Shown: positions 43,359 to 51,800 of the stretch, piece by piece
Layout: each line of letters opens with the position of its first letter
Position numbering within the stretch: position 1 is the stretch's first letter
NCBI GenBank assembly: GCA_958295875.1
Contig: OY282379.1
Coordinates: 2,046,001 to 2,110,000, forward strand
Length of the DNA stretch: 64,000 nucleotides
Reading direction: 5' to 3'
From: an uncultured Pseudomonadales bacterium
GTDB lineage: Bacteria; Pseudomonadota; Gammaproteobacteria; Pseudomonadales; Azotimanducaceae
Notes under the pieces: generated by a model
What the model was told of the DNA's origin: nothing
Databases searched by the model: none
What the model saw: the letters and a program-made list of their open reading frames with translations, nothing else
Translations under genes and position numbers: made by a program

Positions 43359-44303
43359 ATGCCCCTGCATCCCGATTACGCAGCCATGCTGAAGCAGCTT
43401 GCCGAGGCCGGCGGCCCGAACCTCATTGAGATGGATCCCCCGGCGGCGCGCGAGATGTTCCGCGCGCTGCAGCCAGCGCCCGCCGAGGCCGGCGAGCGCG
43501 TGCGGAACGTGGCGGTGCCTGGCCCGGATGGCGACATTCCAGTGCGCATCTACACGCCGGCTGGGGCAGGGCCGTTCCCCTTGGCGATGATGTTCCACGG
43601 TGGCGGTTGGGTGATTGGTGATCTCGACACGGCGGACGGCCAATGCCGCGCCGTGTGCGACGACGCCGGCTGCGTGGTCGTCTCCGTGGACTATCGGCTG
43701 GCGCCGGAGCATCCATTCCCGGCGGCGGCGGATGATTGCTACGCCGCCACCTGTTGGGCACACGAACATGCGGCGTCGCTCAATGGCGACGCGGAGCGCC
43801 TCGCCGTGGTGGGCGACAGCGCCGGCGGCAACCTCGCCGCGGTGGTGGCGTTGATGGCGCGAGACCGGGACGGCCCGCCCATCGGCTTGCAGGTGCTGGT
43901 GTATCCCGTCACGGACGGCGTGGCGTTCGACACGCCCTCTTACCGCGACAATGCCGAGGGCTACATGCTGACGGCCGAAGGCATGCATTGGTTCTGGGAT
44001 CAGTATGCGGCGCCGGCGGACCGCGGCAATCCCTATGCGTCGCCGCTCCACGCCGCAAGCCTCGCCAACCTGCCTCCCGCCCTCGTGCTGACGGCGGAGT
44101 TCGACCCGTTGCGGGACGAAGGCGAAGCCTATGCCGCGCGCCTGCAGGAAAGTGGCGCTCGCGTGGAGTGCGTCCGCTTCGACGGATTGATCCACGGCTT
44201 CTTCGCCCACAGCGCCTTGATTCCGGCGGCACGGCCGGGCATGGAGAAGGTATGCGCGGCGTTGCGCGCGGAGTTTCACGCAAAGGAGGCAAGCCATGTC
44301 TGA
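43359..44303 (+). CDS. HSL-family alpha/beta hydrolase (esterase)
   Basis: 314 residues from ATG 43359, preceded by AGAGGAG. HGGG at 80-83 and GDSAGG at 152-157 (nucleophile S154) define the hormone-sensitive lipase family; the aspartate lies in TAEFDPLRDEG and histidine in GLIHGFF. It hydrolyses short-chain esters. Overlaps the next SDR gene by 8 bases. Confidence 0.88.
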   Translation: MPLHPDYAAMLKQLAEAGGPNLIEMDPPAAREMFRALQPAPAEAGERVRNVAVPGPDGDIPVRIYTPAGAGPFPLAMMFHGGGWVIGDLDTADGQCRAVCDDAGCVVVSVDYRLAPEHPFPAAADDCYAATCWAHEHAASLNGDAERLAVVGDSAGGNLAAVVALMARDRDGPPIGLQVLVYPVTDGVAFDTPSYRDNAEGYMLTAEGMHWFWDQYAAPADRGNPYASPLHAASLANLPPALVLTAEFDPLRDEGEAYAARLQESGARVECVRFDGLIHGFFAHSALIPAARPGMEKVCAALRAEFHAKEASHV

Positions 44304-45018
44304 ACCGAAACTGGCCATCGTCATCGGCGTAGGCCCCGAGGACGGCTTGGGCGCCCAACTCTGCGCCCGCTTTGCCGCGCGGGGGCATCGGGTGTTTCTG
44401 GCGGGGCGCTCGGCGGAACCCCTGCAAGCGTTGGCGGAGAAGATTGGCCACGGCGCCACCGCGGTGCCGACGGACACGACCGACGAGGCGCAGGTGCAGG
44501 CGCTCTTCGACACGGCGGCCGCCGCCGAGGGCGAACTGGAGCTCGCCATCTACAACGCCGGCAACAACACGCCTGGCCGCATCATCGACATGGAGGCGAG
44601 CTACTTCGAGCGGGCTTGGCGCGTGGGCACGTTCGGCGGCTTTCTGTTCGGGCGCGAGGCGGTGCGGCGCATGCAGGGCAAGGGCGGCACGCTGCTCTTC
44701 ACCGGCGCGAGCGCTTCATTGCGTGGCCGCTCCAACTTCGGCGCCTTCAATGCATCGAAGGGTGCGCTGCGCAACTTGGCGCAGGCGATGGCGAAGGAGT
44801 ACGCGCAGGACGGCATCCATGTGGGCCATGTGGTGGTCGATGGCCCCATCGGCGGGGAGAAGATCAAGCAGGGCTTCCCCCAATACGCCGAGAAGCTCGG
44901 CGAGGCGGGGATGATCAGCATCCAAGGCATCGTCGATGCCTTTGAGTACCTCTACAACCAGCCACGCAACGCGTGGTCCTTCGAGGTGGACGTGCGCACC
45001 TCTTTGGAGAGATGGTGA
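44296..45018 (+). CDS. SDR-family protein with Tyr-to-Phe change in the active site
   Basis: 240 residues from ATG 44296. The nucleotide site IGVGPEDGLG is atypical, NAGN is at 87-90, serine region at 137-141, but the YxxxK tyrosine is replaced: F151 with K155 (FNASK). Without the tyrosine, normal SDR catalysis is unlikely, so it may bind a nucleotide or act by another mechanism. Coupled to the esterase gene. Confidence 0.72.
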   Translation: MSEPKLAIVIGVGPEDGLGAQLCARFAARGHRVFLAGRSAEPLQALAEKIGHGATAVPTDTTDEAQVQALFDTAAAAEGELELAIYNAGNNTPGRIIDMEASYFERAWRVGTFGGFLFGREAVRRMQGKGGTLLFTGASASLRGRSNFGAFNASKGALRNLAQAMAKEYAQDGIHVGHVVVDGPIGGEKIKQGFPQYAEKLGEAGMISIQGIVDAFEYLYNQPRNAWSFEVDVRTSLERW

Positions 45019-45024
45019 GGGCTT

Positions 45025-45050
45025 AGCGCCCAAACAAGCGTTTGGGCGCT
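45025..45050. terminator. strong bidirectional hairpin terminator
   Basis: AGCGCCCAAAC, loop AAGC, GTTTGGGCGCT: a perfect 11-bp stem between the convergent SDR and MaoC genes. The A/T at the inner stem and position suit a two-way terminator. Confidence 0.6.
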
Positions 45051-45076
45051 GTCCGTTCGCGCACGTTGTGAGGCGC

Positions 45077-45484
45077 TTAGTCCACCCGCGCTTGGGCTGA
45101 CCCCTTCAACACCTCCACGCCGTCTTGGTTGACGGTGGAAACCTCCAAGTCCACCAAGCCGTCGTGGATGGCCGCCACGGTGGCCGTGGAGTCTAAGGTG
45201 TCGCCCGGCCACACTTGGCTGGTGAAGCGAACGCCATACTCCGTCAGCCGCCCGTCGCCGACGTAGTTCGTCAACATCCGCCCGGTCATGCCCATCGTGA
45301 GCATGCCGTGGGCGAACACGGTGGGGTAGCCAGCCATTTCCTTGGTGAACAGCTCGTCGGTGTGTACTGGGTTGTAGTCGCCCGACGCGCCGGCGTACTG
45401 AACGATTTGGGTGCGCTTCAGATCTTCCACCAAGCGCTCGGTGTGCTTGTCGCCAACCTTGAGGTTTGCCGCCTTCAGTGCCAT
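45077..45484 (-). CDS. MaoC-type hot-dog dehydratase, C-terminal type
   Basis: 135 residues. The (R)-hydratase motif is complete: D36, N38 and H41 (GDYNPVHTD), then FAHGMLTMGM. It hydrates 2-enoyl-CoA to (R)-3-hydroxyacyl-CoA. 45 bases after the gene at 45530, with which it probably forms a heterodimer, the pattern of split MaoC enzymes. Confidence 0.85.
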   Translation of the reverse strand: MALKAANLKVGDKHTERLVEDLKRTQIVQYAGASGDYNPVHTDELFTKEMAGYPTVFAHGMLTMGMTGRMLTNYVGDGRLTEYGVRFTSQVWPGDTLDSTATVAAIHDGLVDLEVSTVNQDGVEVLKGSAQARVD

Positions 45485-45529
45485 GTCGTCCTCCTTTGCT
45501 GAGCGTGCTGTTGCCGCAATCGCCCGTCG

Positions 45530-46024
45530 TTAGCCTTGGTCCACCGGGCGTTCGGTGCGCACACCCACGCCAGTTGCCGTCACCACCAATTCGCCGTTCT
45601 GGTCCCGATATTCGGTGACCGTCTCGGAGAACACCAGCTTGCCGGAGCGGCGGCCTTCCTTCTCCCAAGTTTTGCCCGGTTTGGTGGTGGCGGTGAGCAG
45701 GTCGCCCACTTTGGGATGCCGGTGATAGACGTAGCGCTGCTCGGCATGCAGCCCGCCACCGCCGCCACCACCGCCAGAGCCTTCGCGCTTCACGCCAGTG
45801 GGTGAGCCGCCGGAACCGAACCACGGTTCGCCGACTTTCGGGCGCAGGAAGTAGTCTGGGTCGAACTGGGCGCTCGCCTGCACGAATGTGGGTGGTGCCA
45901 CCACGCCGCCGCACTCGGTGGCTGCGGCGTAGTCTGCATCGTAGTAGATCTGGTTGTCGTCGCCGACGGAGCGGGCGAACATCATCACATGCCCCGCTTC
46001 CACGGGGAAACTGCCCACGGCCAT
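45530..46024 (-). CDS. MaoC-type hot-dog protein, N-terminal type, with poly-Gly insert
   Basis: 164 residues from ATG 46024, preceded by GGAAAAGGAGGGAG. FARSVGDDNQIYYDADY and APPTFVQASAQF match FAS1-like N-terminal hot-dog subunits that lack the full catalytic pair. Residues 84-91 are eight glycines in a row, an odd insertion before LHAEQRYVYHRHP. It should be the non-catalytic partner of the MaoC protein downstream. Confidence 0.78.
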   Translation of the reverse strand: MAVGSFPVEAGHVMMFARSVGDDNQIYYDADYAAATECGGVVAPPTFVQASAQFDPDYFLRPKVGEPWFGSGGSPTGVKREGSGGGGGGGGLHAEQRYVYHRHPKVGDLLTATTKPGKTWEKEGRRSGKLVFSETVTEYRDQNGELVVTATGVGVRTERPVDQG

Positions 46025-46130
46025 CGCTCTCCCTCCTTTTCCGGTTGTTCGGTCTGCGCGTTTGCGTGCTTCGGTGCGGCGCGGCAGCCCGATGAGGCCG
46101 CGACGTCGCATCGCTAAAGTTACCAGATGC

Positions 46131-46907
46131 TCAACGGCCTTTGAAAGTGGGCTCGCGCTTCTCCAAGAAGGCGGCGATGCCCTCTGTCTTGTCTTCCGTT
46201 TGCACGAGCGCCCCTTGGGCGTACTTCTCCAGCATCAAGGCGCCGGCCAGGCTCGCTTCCATGCCGAAGTTCACCATCGCCTTCATGGTGCGTGGCACGA
46301 ACGGGGCGAATCCGGCGATCTTTGCGGCGATGCGCCGTGCCTCGGGAATGAGTTCCTCCGGTTCCACGATGCGGGTGACCAGCCCGATGGCCAGCGCCCG
46401 TTCGGCGTCGATGGGTTCGCCCATCAACATCATCTCCATCGCCCAGCCGCGGCCGACGAGGCGCGGCAGGCGCGCGGTGGCGCCGCCGCCTGGAATGATG
46501 CCGAGCTTGCCTTCCGGCGTCGCGAAGCGCGAGCGCGGCGTGGCGATGCGCAAGTCGCAGCCGAGCGCTACCTCAAGGCCGCCGCCCATGCAGATGCCGT
46601 CGATGGCGGCGACGGTGGGCTTCGGCGTGCGTTCCAATTGGTCTGCAAGCCCTTGCACGATGGGCTCCAAGGCCTTCTTGAAATCCCTCTCCACCACCTC
46701 GGCCAGATCAGACCCAGAAGCGAACGCCCGCCCGCCCGCGCCGGTGATGACGATGGCGGCAATCGCGTCGTCCGCAGCGGCCTCGCGCACAGCCCGGTGC
46801 AGCGCCTCCAGCGTTGCTAGCGAAATCGCGTTGTGCCGCTCTGGGCGGTTGATGGTGAGCAGCGCCATCGGCCCCTCGGCGACGTAGGTGATTTCCTTGA
46901 AGTTCAC
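46131..46907 (-). CDS. enoyl-CoA hydratase/isomerase
   Basis: 258 residues from GTG 46907, the start that gives normal length; the frame is open upstream to 46970. Crotonase oxyanion pieces are visible: ITGAGGRAFASGSDLAEV near residue 55 and GICMGGGLEVALGCDLRIA near 100. Its likely role is (S)-hydration in beta-oxidation, complementing the (R)-type MaoC pair. Confidence 0.85.
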   Translation of the reverse strand: MNFKEITYVAEGPMALLTINRPERHNAISLATLEALHRAVREAAADDAIAAIVITGAGGRAFASGSDLAEVVERDFKKALEPIVQGLADQLERTPKPTVAAIDGICMGGGLEVALGCDLRIATPRSRFATPEGKLGIIPGGGATARLPRLVGRGWAMEMMLMGEPIDAERALAIGLVTRIVEPEELIPEARRIAAKIAGFAPFVPRTMKAMVNFGMEASLAGALMLEKYAQGALVQTEDKTEGIAAFLEKREPTFKGR

Positions 46908-47001
46908 GGGTTCAGCACGTTCCACGATGGCCGTCCGATGAGAGTGCAGCGCAGCGGGGAAGTCTTGCACATGTCGCGGCGCGTGGCACTGTCGCCGTGG
47001 A

Positions 47002-47856
47002 TCACAAACGCCGCGCCTGACGCAGCGTTTCTTGGTAGAAGCTCTGCACCAACGGGCGGGAGAACATGGATTTGCGCGCCACGAACCGCACCGGGCGGTT
47101 CAGGCCTTCGGCGCCGAGGTCGATCACTGCGTCGGGCGGCACGCCCAAGGTGCGGGCGACACCGACCGGGGCCAGGCCGTGGCCAAAACCCGCCAGCGCC
47201 ATCTGCGCCACCGCGAAGAAGGACTCCAACGAGGCGCGCCGGGTGATGTGCAGGCGGCGCATGTCGTCTTCGATGGACGCCCACGCCCCCGAGCGGGATT
47301 CGATGGTGATGACGTCCAGCGTGTCTCCCGGCGCGTAAACCAACGGCGCGAGGGCGGATGGAATCACCACCATCGGTTCCAAGCGCAACAGCTCGCTCTG
47401 CAGGTCTGTGTCGGCATCCGCGGAGCCGGTGCAGACGCCGATCATGTATTCGCCGGAGCGGATGCGGTCCAGCACCACCGGCGAGCGTTGGGCGTGGAAA
47501 TCCAACTCCAGCTCCGGCATGGCGGCGCGCACTTGGGAGAACAGGCCGGAACCCCAGCTCGCGAGAATCGCCTCGGAAACGCCGAGAATCAGCTTGCCCT
47601 TGCGCAGGGCGTTGTCTTCCAAGAACACGCTGCGCATCTCGGAGATCAGCGGCGTCACCTTCTCCACCAGCCGGGTGCCTTGGTGGGTGAGCGCCACGCG
47701 CCGCCCTTGGCGCTCGATGAGTTTGCGGCCGTAGTAGCGCTCCAAGGCGGCGATGCGCTTGGAAACGGCGCTCTGGGACACCTTCAGCACTGTGCTCGTC
47801 TCCATCATGGTGCCCGTCTTCGAAAGGGTGATGAGGGTTTCGAGGTTTTCGATCAT
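47002..47856 (-). CDS. LysR-family transcriptional regulator
   Basis: 284 residues from ATG 47856 (MIENLETLITL); ATG 47886 adds ten. Residues 1-60 form the LysR winged helix (SKTGTMMETSTVLKVSQSAVSKRIAALE). The remainder is a LysR substrate domain (LILGVSEAILAS...). Divergent from the TSUP permease gene across 177 bases, so it probably controls it; the gap is locally less GC-rich, as expected for a shared promoter. Confidence 0.85.
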   Translation of the reverse strand: MIENLETLITLSKTGTMMETSTVLKVSQSAVSKRIAALERYYGRKLIERQGRRVALTHQGTRLVEKVTPLISEMRSVFLEDNALRKGKLILGVSEAILASWGSGLFSQVRAAMPELELDFHAQRSPVVLDRIRSGEYMIGVCTGSADADTDLQSELLRLEPMVVIPSALAPLVYAPGDTLDVITIESRSGAWASIEDDMRRLHITRRASLESFFAVAQMALAGFGHGLAPVGVARTLGVPPDAVIDLGAEGLNRPVRFVARKSMFSRPLVQSFYQETLRQARRL

Positions 47857-48033
47857 TGGGCTGGCGCTGCCAAGTGGAACAGCCATTCTCTTGTTGTTCG
47901 GGAAACGATGCTATTCCAATGATTCGCTTTGTTCACTATTTGCCGTGTGACACACTGGCTCGGTCGTTCGGGCGCAGCGTCGCGCCCGATTCCAGCCGTT
48001 AACCGAACAGCCGCGTAGCCACCGCACGCCGCC
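47857..48033. promoter_or_regulatory. shared control region of lysR and TSUP permease genes
   Basis: 177 bases between divergent genes, locally richer in A and T than the rest of the window (47890-47950). A LysR site is expected here; no clear T-N11-A pair was fixed. Confidence 0.35.
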
Positions 48034-48783
48034 ATGTTGATCGTCGCCGTCATCCTGTTCGCTGTCTTCGCCACCGCCGTGCTCTCGGGCGTGCTCGGCA
48101 TGGCGGGCGGGCTGGTGTTGATGGGCGTGCTCGTGCTGGTGGCGCCGGTGCCGGCCGCGATGGCGCTGCACGGCGTGGCGCAGGCCGCGTCCAACGGCGC
48201 TCGATGGGTGTTGCTGCGCCGCCACACCCATTGGCCGATCATGCTGCCCTACGCCGCCGGGGCGGCCATCGTCGTGGCCGTGTTCGCCTTCGCCCGCCTA
48301 GTGCCCCCGGCGGGCGTGGTGCTCATGCTCATCGGCGCCTTCCCGTGGCTCGCTCGCATCACGCCGGGCTTCGCGCGGCTGGATGTCACCAAACCGGGCA
48401 CGGCGGTGTGTTGCGGCGCGGTGGTGACGCTGGCACAGCTGATGGCGGGCGCTTCTGGGCCGCTGCTGGATGCCTTCTACCTGAAGTCTTCGCTCAATCG
48501 CCATCAGGTGGTGGCGAGCAAGGCGTTCACCCAAACGCTTGGGCACTTGGCGAAGCTCGGCTACTACGGCTGGCTGGTCGAGACCGCGGCCGGCAGCGCG
48601 ACGCCGCCCGGCGGGACTTGGCTGCTGGTTGGTGCCTGCGTTGCCGCCGTCTTGGGCGCCAAGGTTGGAACGCAGTTGCTTGAGCGCATCGACGAGGCCC
48701 GTTTCCGCCGCCTAAGCAGCCAAGTCATCCTCGCCCTGGGCGCGGTGTGCTTCGCGCTCGGCTTGGCCACCGCGATGGCGTGA
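48034..48783 (+). CDS. TSUP-family sulfite/organosulfur exporter (TauE/SafE)
   Basis: 249 residues, about eight predicted membrane helices in two halves. SGVLGMAGGLVLMGVL (residues about 18-34) and a similar GASGPLLDAFYLKSS second-half motif are typical. It moves sulfite, sulfonates or other C2-C3 sulfur compounds. Regulator next door divergently. Confidence 0.83.
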   Translation: MLIVAVILFAVFATAVLSGVLGMAGGLVLMGVLVLVAPVPAAMALHGVAQAASNGARWVLLRRHTHWPIMLPYAAGAAIVVAVFAFARLVPPAGVVLMLIGAFPWLARITPGFARLDVTKPGTAVCCGAVVTLAQLMAGASGPLLDAFYLKSSLNRHQVVASKAFTQTLGHLAKLGYYGWLVETAAGSATPPGGTWLLVGACVAAVLGAKVGTQLLERIDEARFRRLSSQVILALGAVCFALGLATAMA

Positions 48784-48825
48784 TCTGGTGCCGCCCGGCC
48801 TGCGCTCTGGCCCAAGGCCGCCACG

Positions 48826-51800
48826 TCAGGCGACAGGCCGCACCACAAACAGCAAGTCCCCGGCGTTCACCTGCTGGCCGCTGGACACGTTGATGCGGGC
48901 GATCTCGTAGGCATCGGCCTCGTAGAGGGGTTCTTCGCCGCCGTTGAAGTCTCCAAGGCGCAGCGGCGTGAAGATCTTGAACGCCTCCAATTGGCAGAGC
49001 GTGTCGTCCATCCGCACCTGTTGGCCAACTTGGACATAGTCTGGCTCGGCGGGGGATGGCGCCAGATAGAAGATGCCGGTGGTGGGCGAGAGCACGCGCA
49101 GTTCGTCGCTGTCGTCAATCTTGATGGCGCTGCGGTCGATGGCGCCGGCGTCCGCCCCGGCCGCCGCTTCGATTTCTTTGATGAGGCTTGTCGCATCGAT
49201 GCGCGCGAGGAAGCCCTTCAGGTAGTCCGTGTCGTACTCGCCGCCGAGGAAGGTGGGGTCGCGCAGCACCTGCTTCACCAACGGCACGTTGGTGGCGATG
49301 CCGGTGATCTTCACGCGGTCCAAGTAGGCGGCGAGTTTGCGCGCCGCATCGTCGCGGTCGCGCCCGTGGGCGATGATCTGCGCGATCATGCTGTCGTAGT
49401 AAGGCGAGACGAACTTGCCGGCGCCGGCAGCGCTGGCGATGTCGATGCCTTCCGCCGCCGGCAAATCACAATCCACGATGGCGCCTGGGCTCGGTTGGAA
49501 CAACACGTCGCCGGCGGCGTTGATGGCGAGGCGCTCGGCGTTGATGCGCGCCTCGATGGCGTAGCCGTTGCGTTCGATCTTGAGGTCTGCAATGGATTCG
49601 CCGGCGGCGATGCGGAACTGCTCTGCCACGATGTCCACGCCGGACACCAGCTCCGTCACCGGATGCTCCACTTGCAGGCGCGTGTTCATTTCCATGAAGT
49701 ACACGGCGTTCGCGGCAAGGTCGTAGATGAACTCCACTGTGCCGGCGCCCACGTAGCTCACCGCGTCCGCGATGGCGGCCGAGTGCTGCAGCACCACTTG
49801 CTCGAGGTCGTCGCCCAAAGCGGTGGAGGCAGATTCCTCAATTACCTTCTGCTTGTCGCGCTGCACGCTGCAATCGCGCAGGCCCAGCACCTTGGTGTTG
49901 CCGTGGTGGTCGCGCAGCAACTGCACCTCGATGTGGCGCAGCGACGTCACGTACTTCTCCAAGTACACGTCGCCGTTGCCGAATGCCGCCCGCGCCTCGG
50001 CGGACACGCGCCCAAAGAGCTCATGGAAGGCATCCGCGGAGTCCACCAGTTGGATGCCCTTGCCGCCGCCGCCATGCACCGCCTTGATGAGGATGGGGTA
50101 GCCGATCTCGGCGGCGAGGTCTGCCGCGCGCACTGCGTCCGTCACCACGCCGTGGCTGCCGGGCACCACCGGCGCGTTCAGCCTCAAGGCCGTGGCGATG
50201 GCGTTGGACTTGTTGCCCATCGTTTCCATGCTGGCGACGGGCGGGCCGATGAAGTTGATGCCGCGGGAGCGCACGAGTTCGGCGAACTGGCTGCTCTCCG
50301 AAAGGAAGCCGATGCCCGGATGCAGCGCGTCCACCCCTTCATGCTCCGCCACGGACAGCACGGACATCGCGTTCAGGTAGCTCTCGTCTGGCGTGGCGCC
50401 GCCGATGCACACCAAGGCGTCCTCCTCGCGCAGCATGTCCACCGCGGTGGATTCCATGTCTGGGTCGGATTGCACCAGCACCACCTGCAGCCCTTGGCGC
50501 TGCGCCACGCGGATGAGCTTCACCGCGGTGCAGCCGCGGGCGTGGATGAGCACCTTGGCCACGGGGCGCACCAAGTCTCCCTCGCGCACCTCTGGGCGGC
50601 GCTGTTCGGCGGCCGCGGGGGGCGCCAAGTCGAAGCCGCCGGCCATCACTCGGCGCACCGCGCCGGCGACGGTTTCCTTCGGCACGGGAATGTCTGGGTC
50701 GATCTTGCGCAGCTCGTCATCCAGCGTGGGCAGGAATGGGTGCTGCACGAGCCCGCGCATGGCGCCGGACACGCGCCACAGGTAGTTGGAGAGGGTGGCG
50801 TCCGCCGGCAGGTTGGATGACACGACGATCTGCCCCGCGAACGGCATGCTCGCCCCGGAGAAGTAGTACGTCTGCGCGAGCGGATGGGTGACGAAGCTCG
50901 CTTGGGCGCCGCCCGTGCAGTCTCCGTAGCCGAACACGATCACCGGCAGCTCGTGGTCGCGCACGAAGCGGGTGATGCGGTCGTTGATGGCGGCCATGGA
51001 GAACAGGGCGCCGGCGCCTTCCTTCGTCTGCATGCCGCCGGAGGAGATGAAGCACACCACCGGCAGGCGTTGCTCGGCGCAGGTGACGAGCAGTTTGCAG
51101 AACTTCTCCGCGCTGGCCATGTCGAAGGCGCCTGCTTGGAAGTGGGCATTGGAAATGACGGCGCCCATGCGTTGCCCGCCGGCGCCGTCGTCGAAGGTGC
51201 CGATGCCGGTGACCACGCCGCACGGCGTCGCATCACGGCTGAGCGCCGCTTCGATGGAGAGGCGAAGGCCGGGGAAGTCGCATGGGTTTGAACTCAGGAG
51301 GTCTCCAAACAGCTCGTGGAAGTTGCTGAAGAACGTGTCGATGAAGTCTTGCGGGGCCACGCCGCGTCCCTTCAGGCGGCGCAGCGCGTTTTGGATGAGG
51401 ATGTCCCGGTAGGCGATGGAGAGTTGATTCCAAAAGTCCTTCCGGCGGCCGATGCGCCGCGGCAGGATGCGGCCGTCATAGCGGCGTCCATCCCACTGCG
51501 CCCGCAGCCAAGACGACACCAGCCGCTCAAAGAGGAACGTCACCACCACGAACAACGTGTCGGAGATCTGCGCGAAGGCGCTCTTCTTCCACTCCTCCAC
51601 CGCGGCGAAGAACTCGCCGGCGCGGCGCGGCGCGGCAATGCGCAGGAACCAATCGAAGAACTGGCGCTTGCGCTCCTCGACGGGACGCGCCGCGGCTGCC
51701 GCGCTCGGCGACTTTGGCGTGGCCGCGAAGGCTTGGTCGAGCAGCGCCGCCAACGACTCTGCCGAGAGCGAGCGTGAGCGCCCGGCCTCTTCGGCGACGG

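Noticed and set aside
42092..43429. 445-residue plus-strand open frame
   Set aside because: Antisense to the alpha/beta hydrolase and ClpP-like genes and overlaps the esterase start.
48991..50820. 609-residue plus-strand open frame
   Set aside because: Shadow of the giant carboxylase gene; His/Val/Gly-rich composition and no homology pattern.
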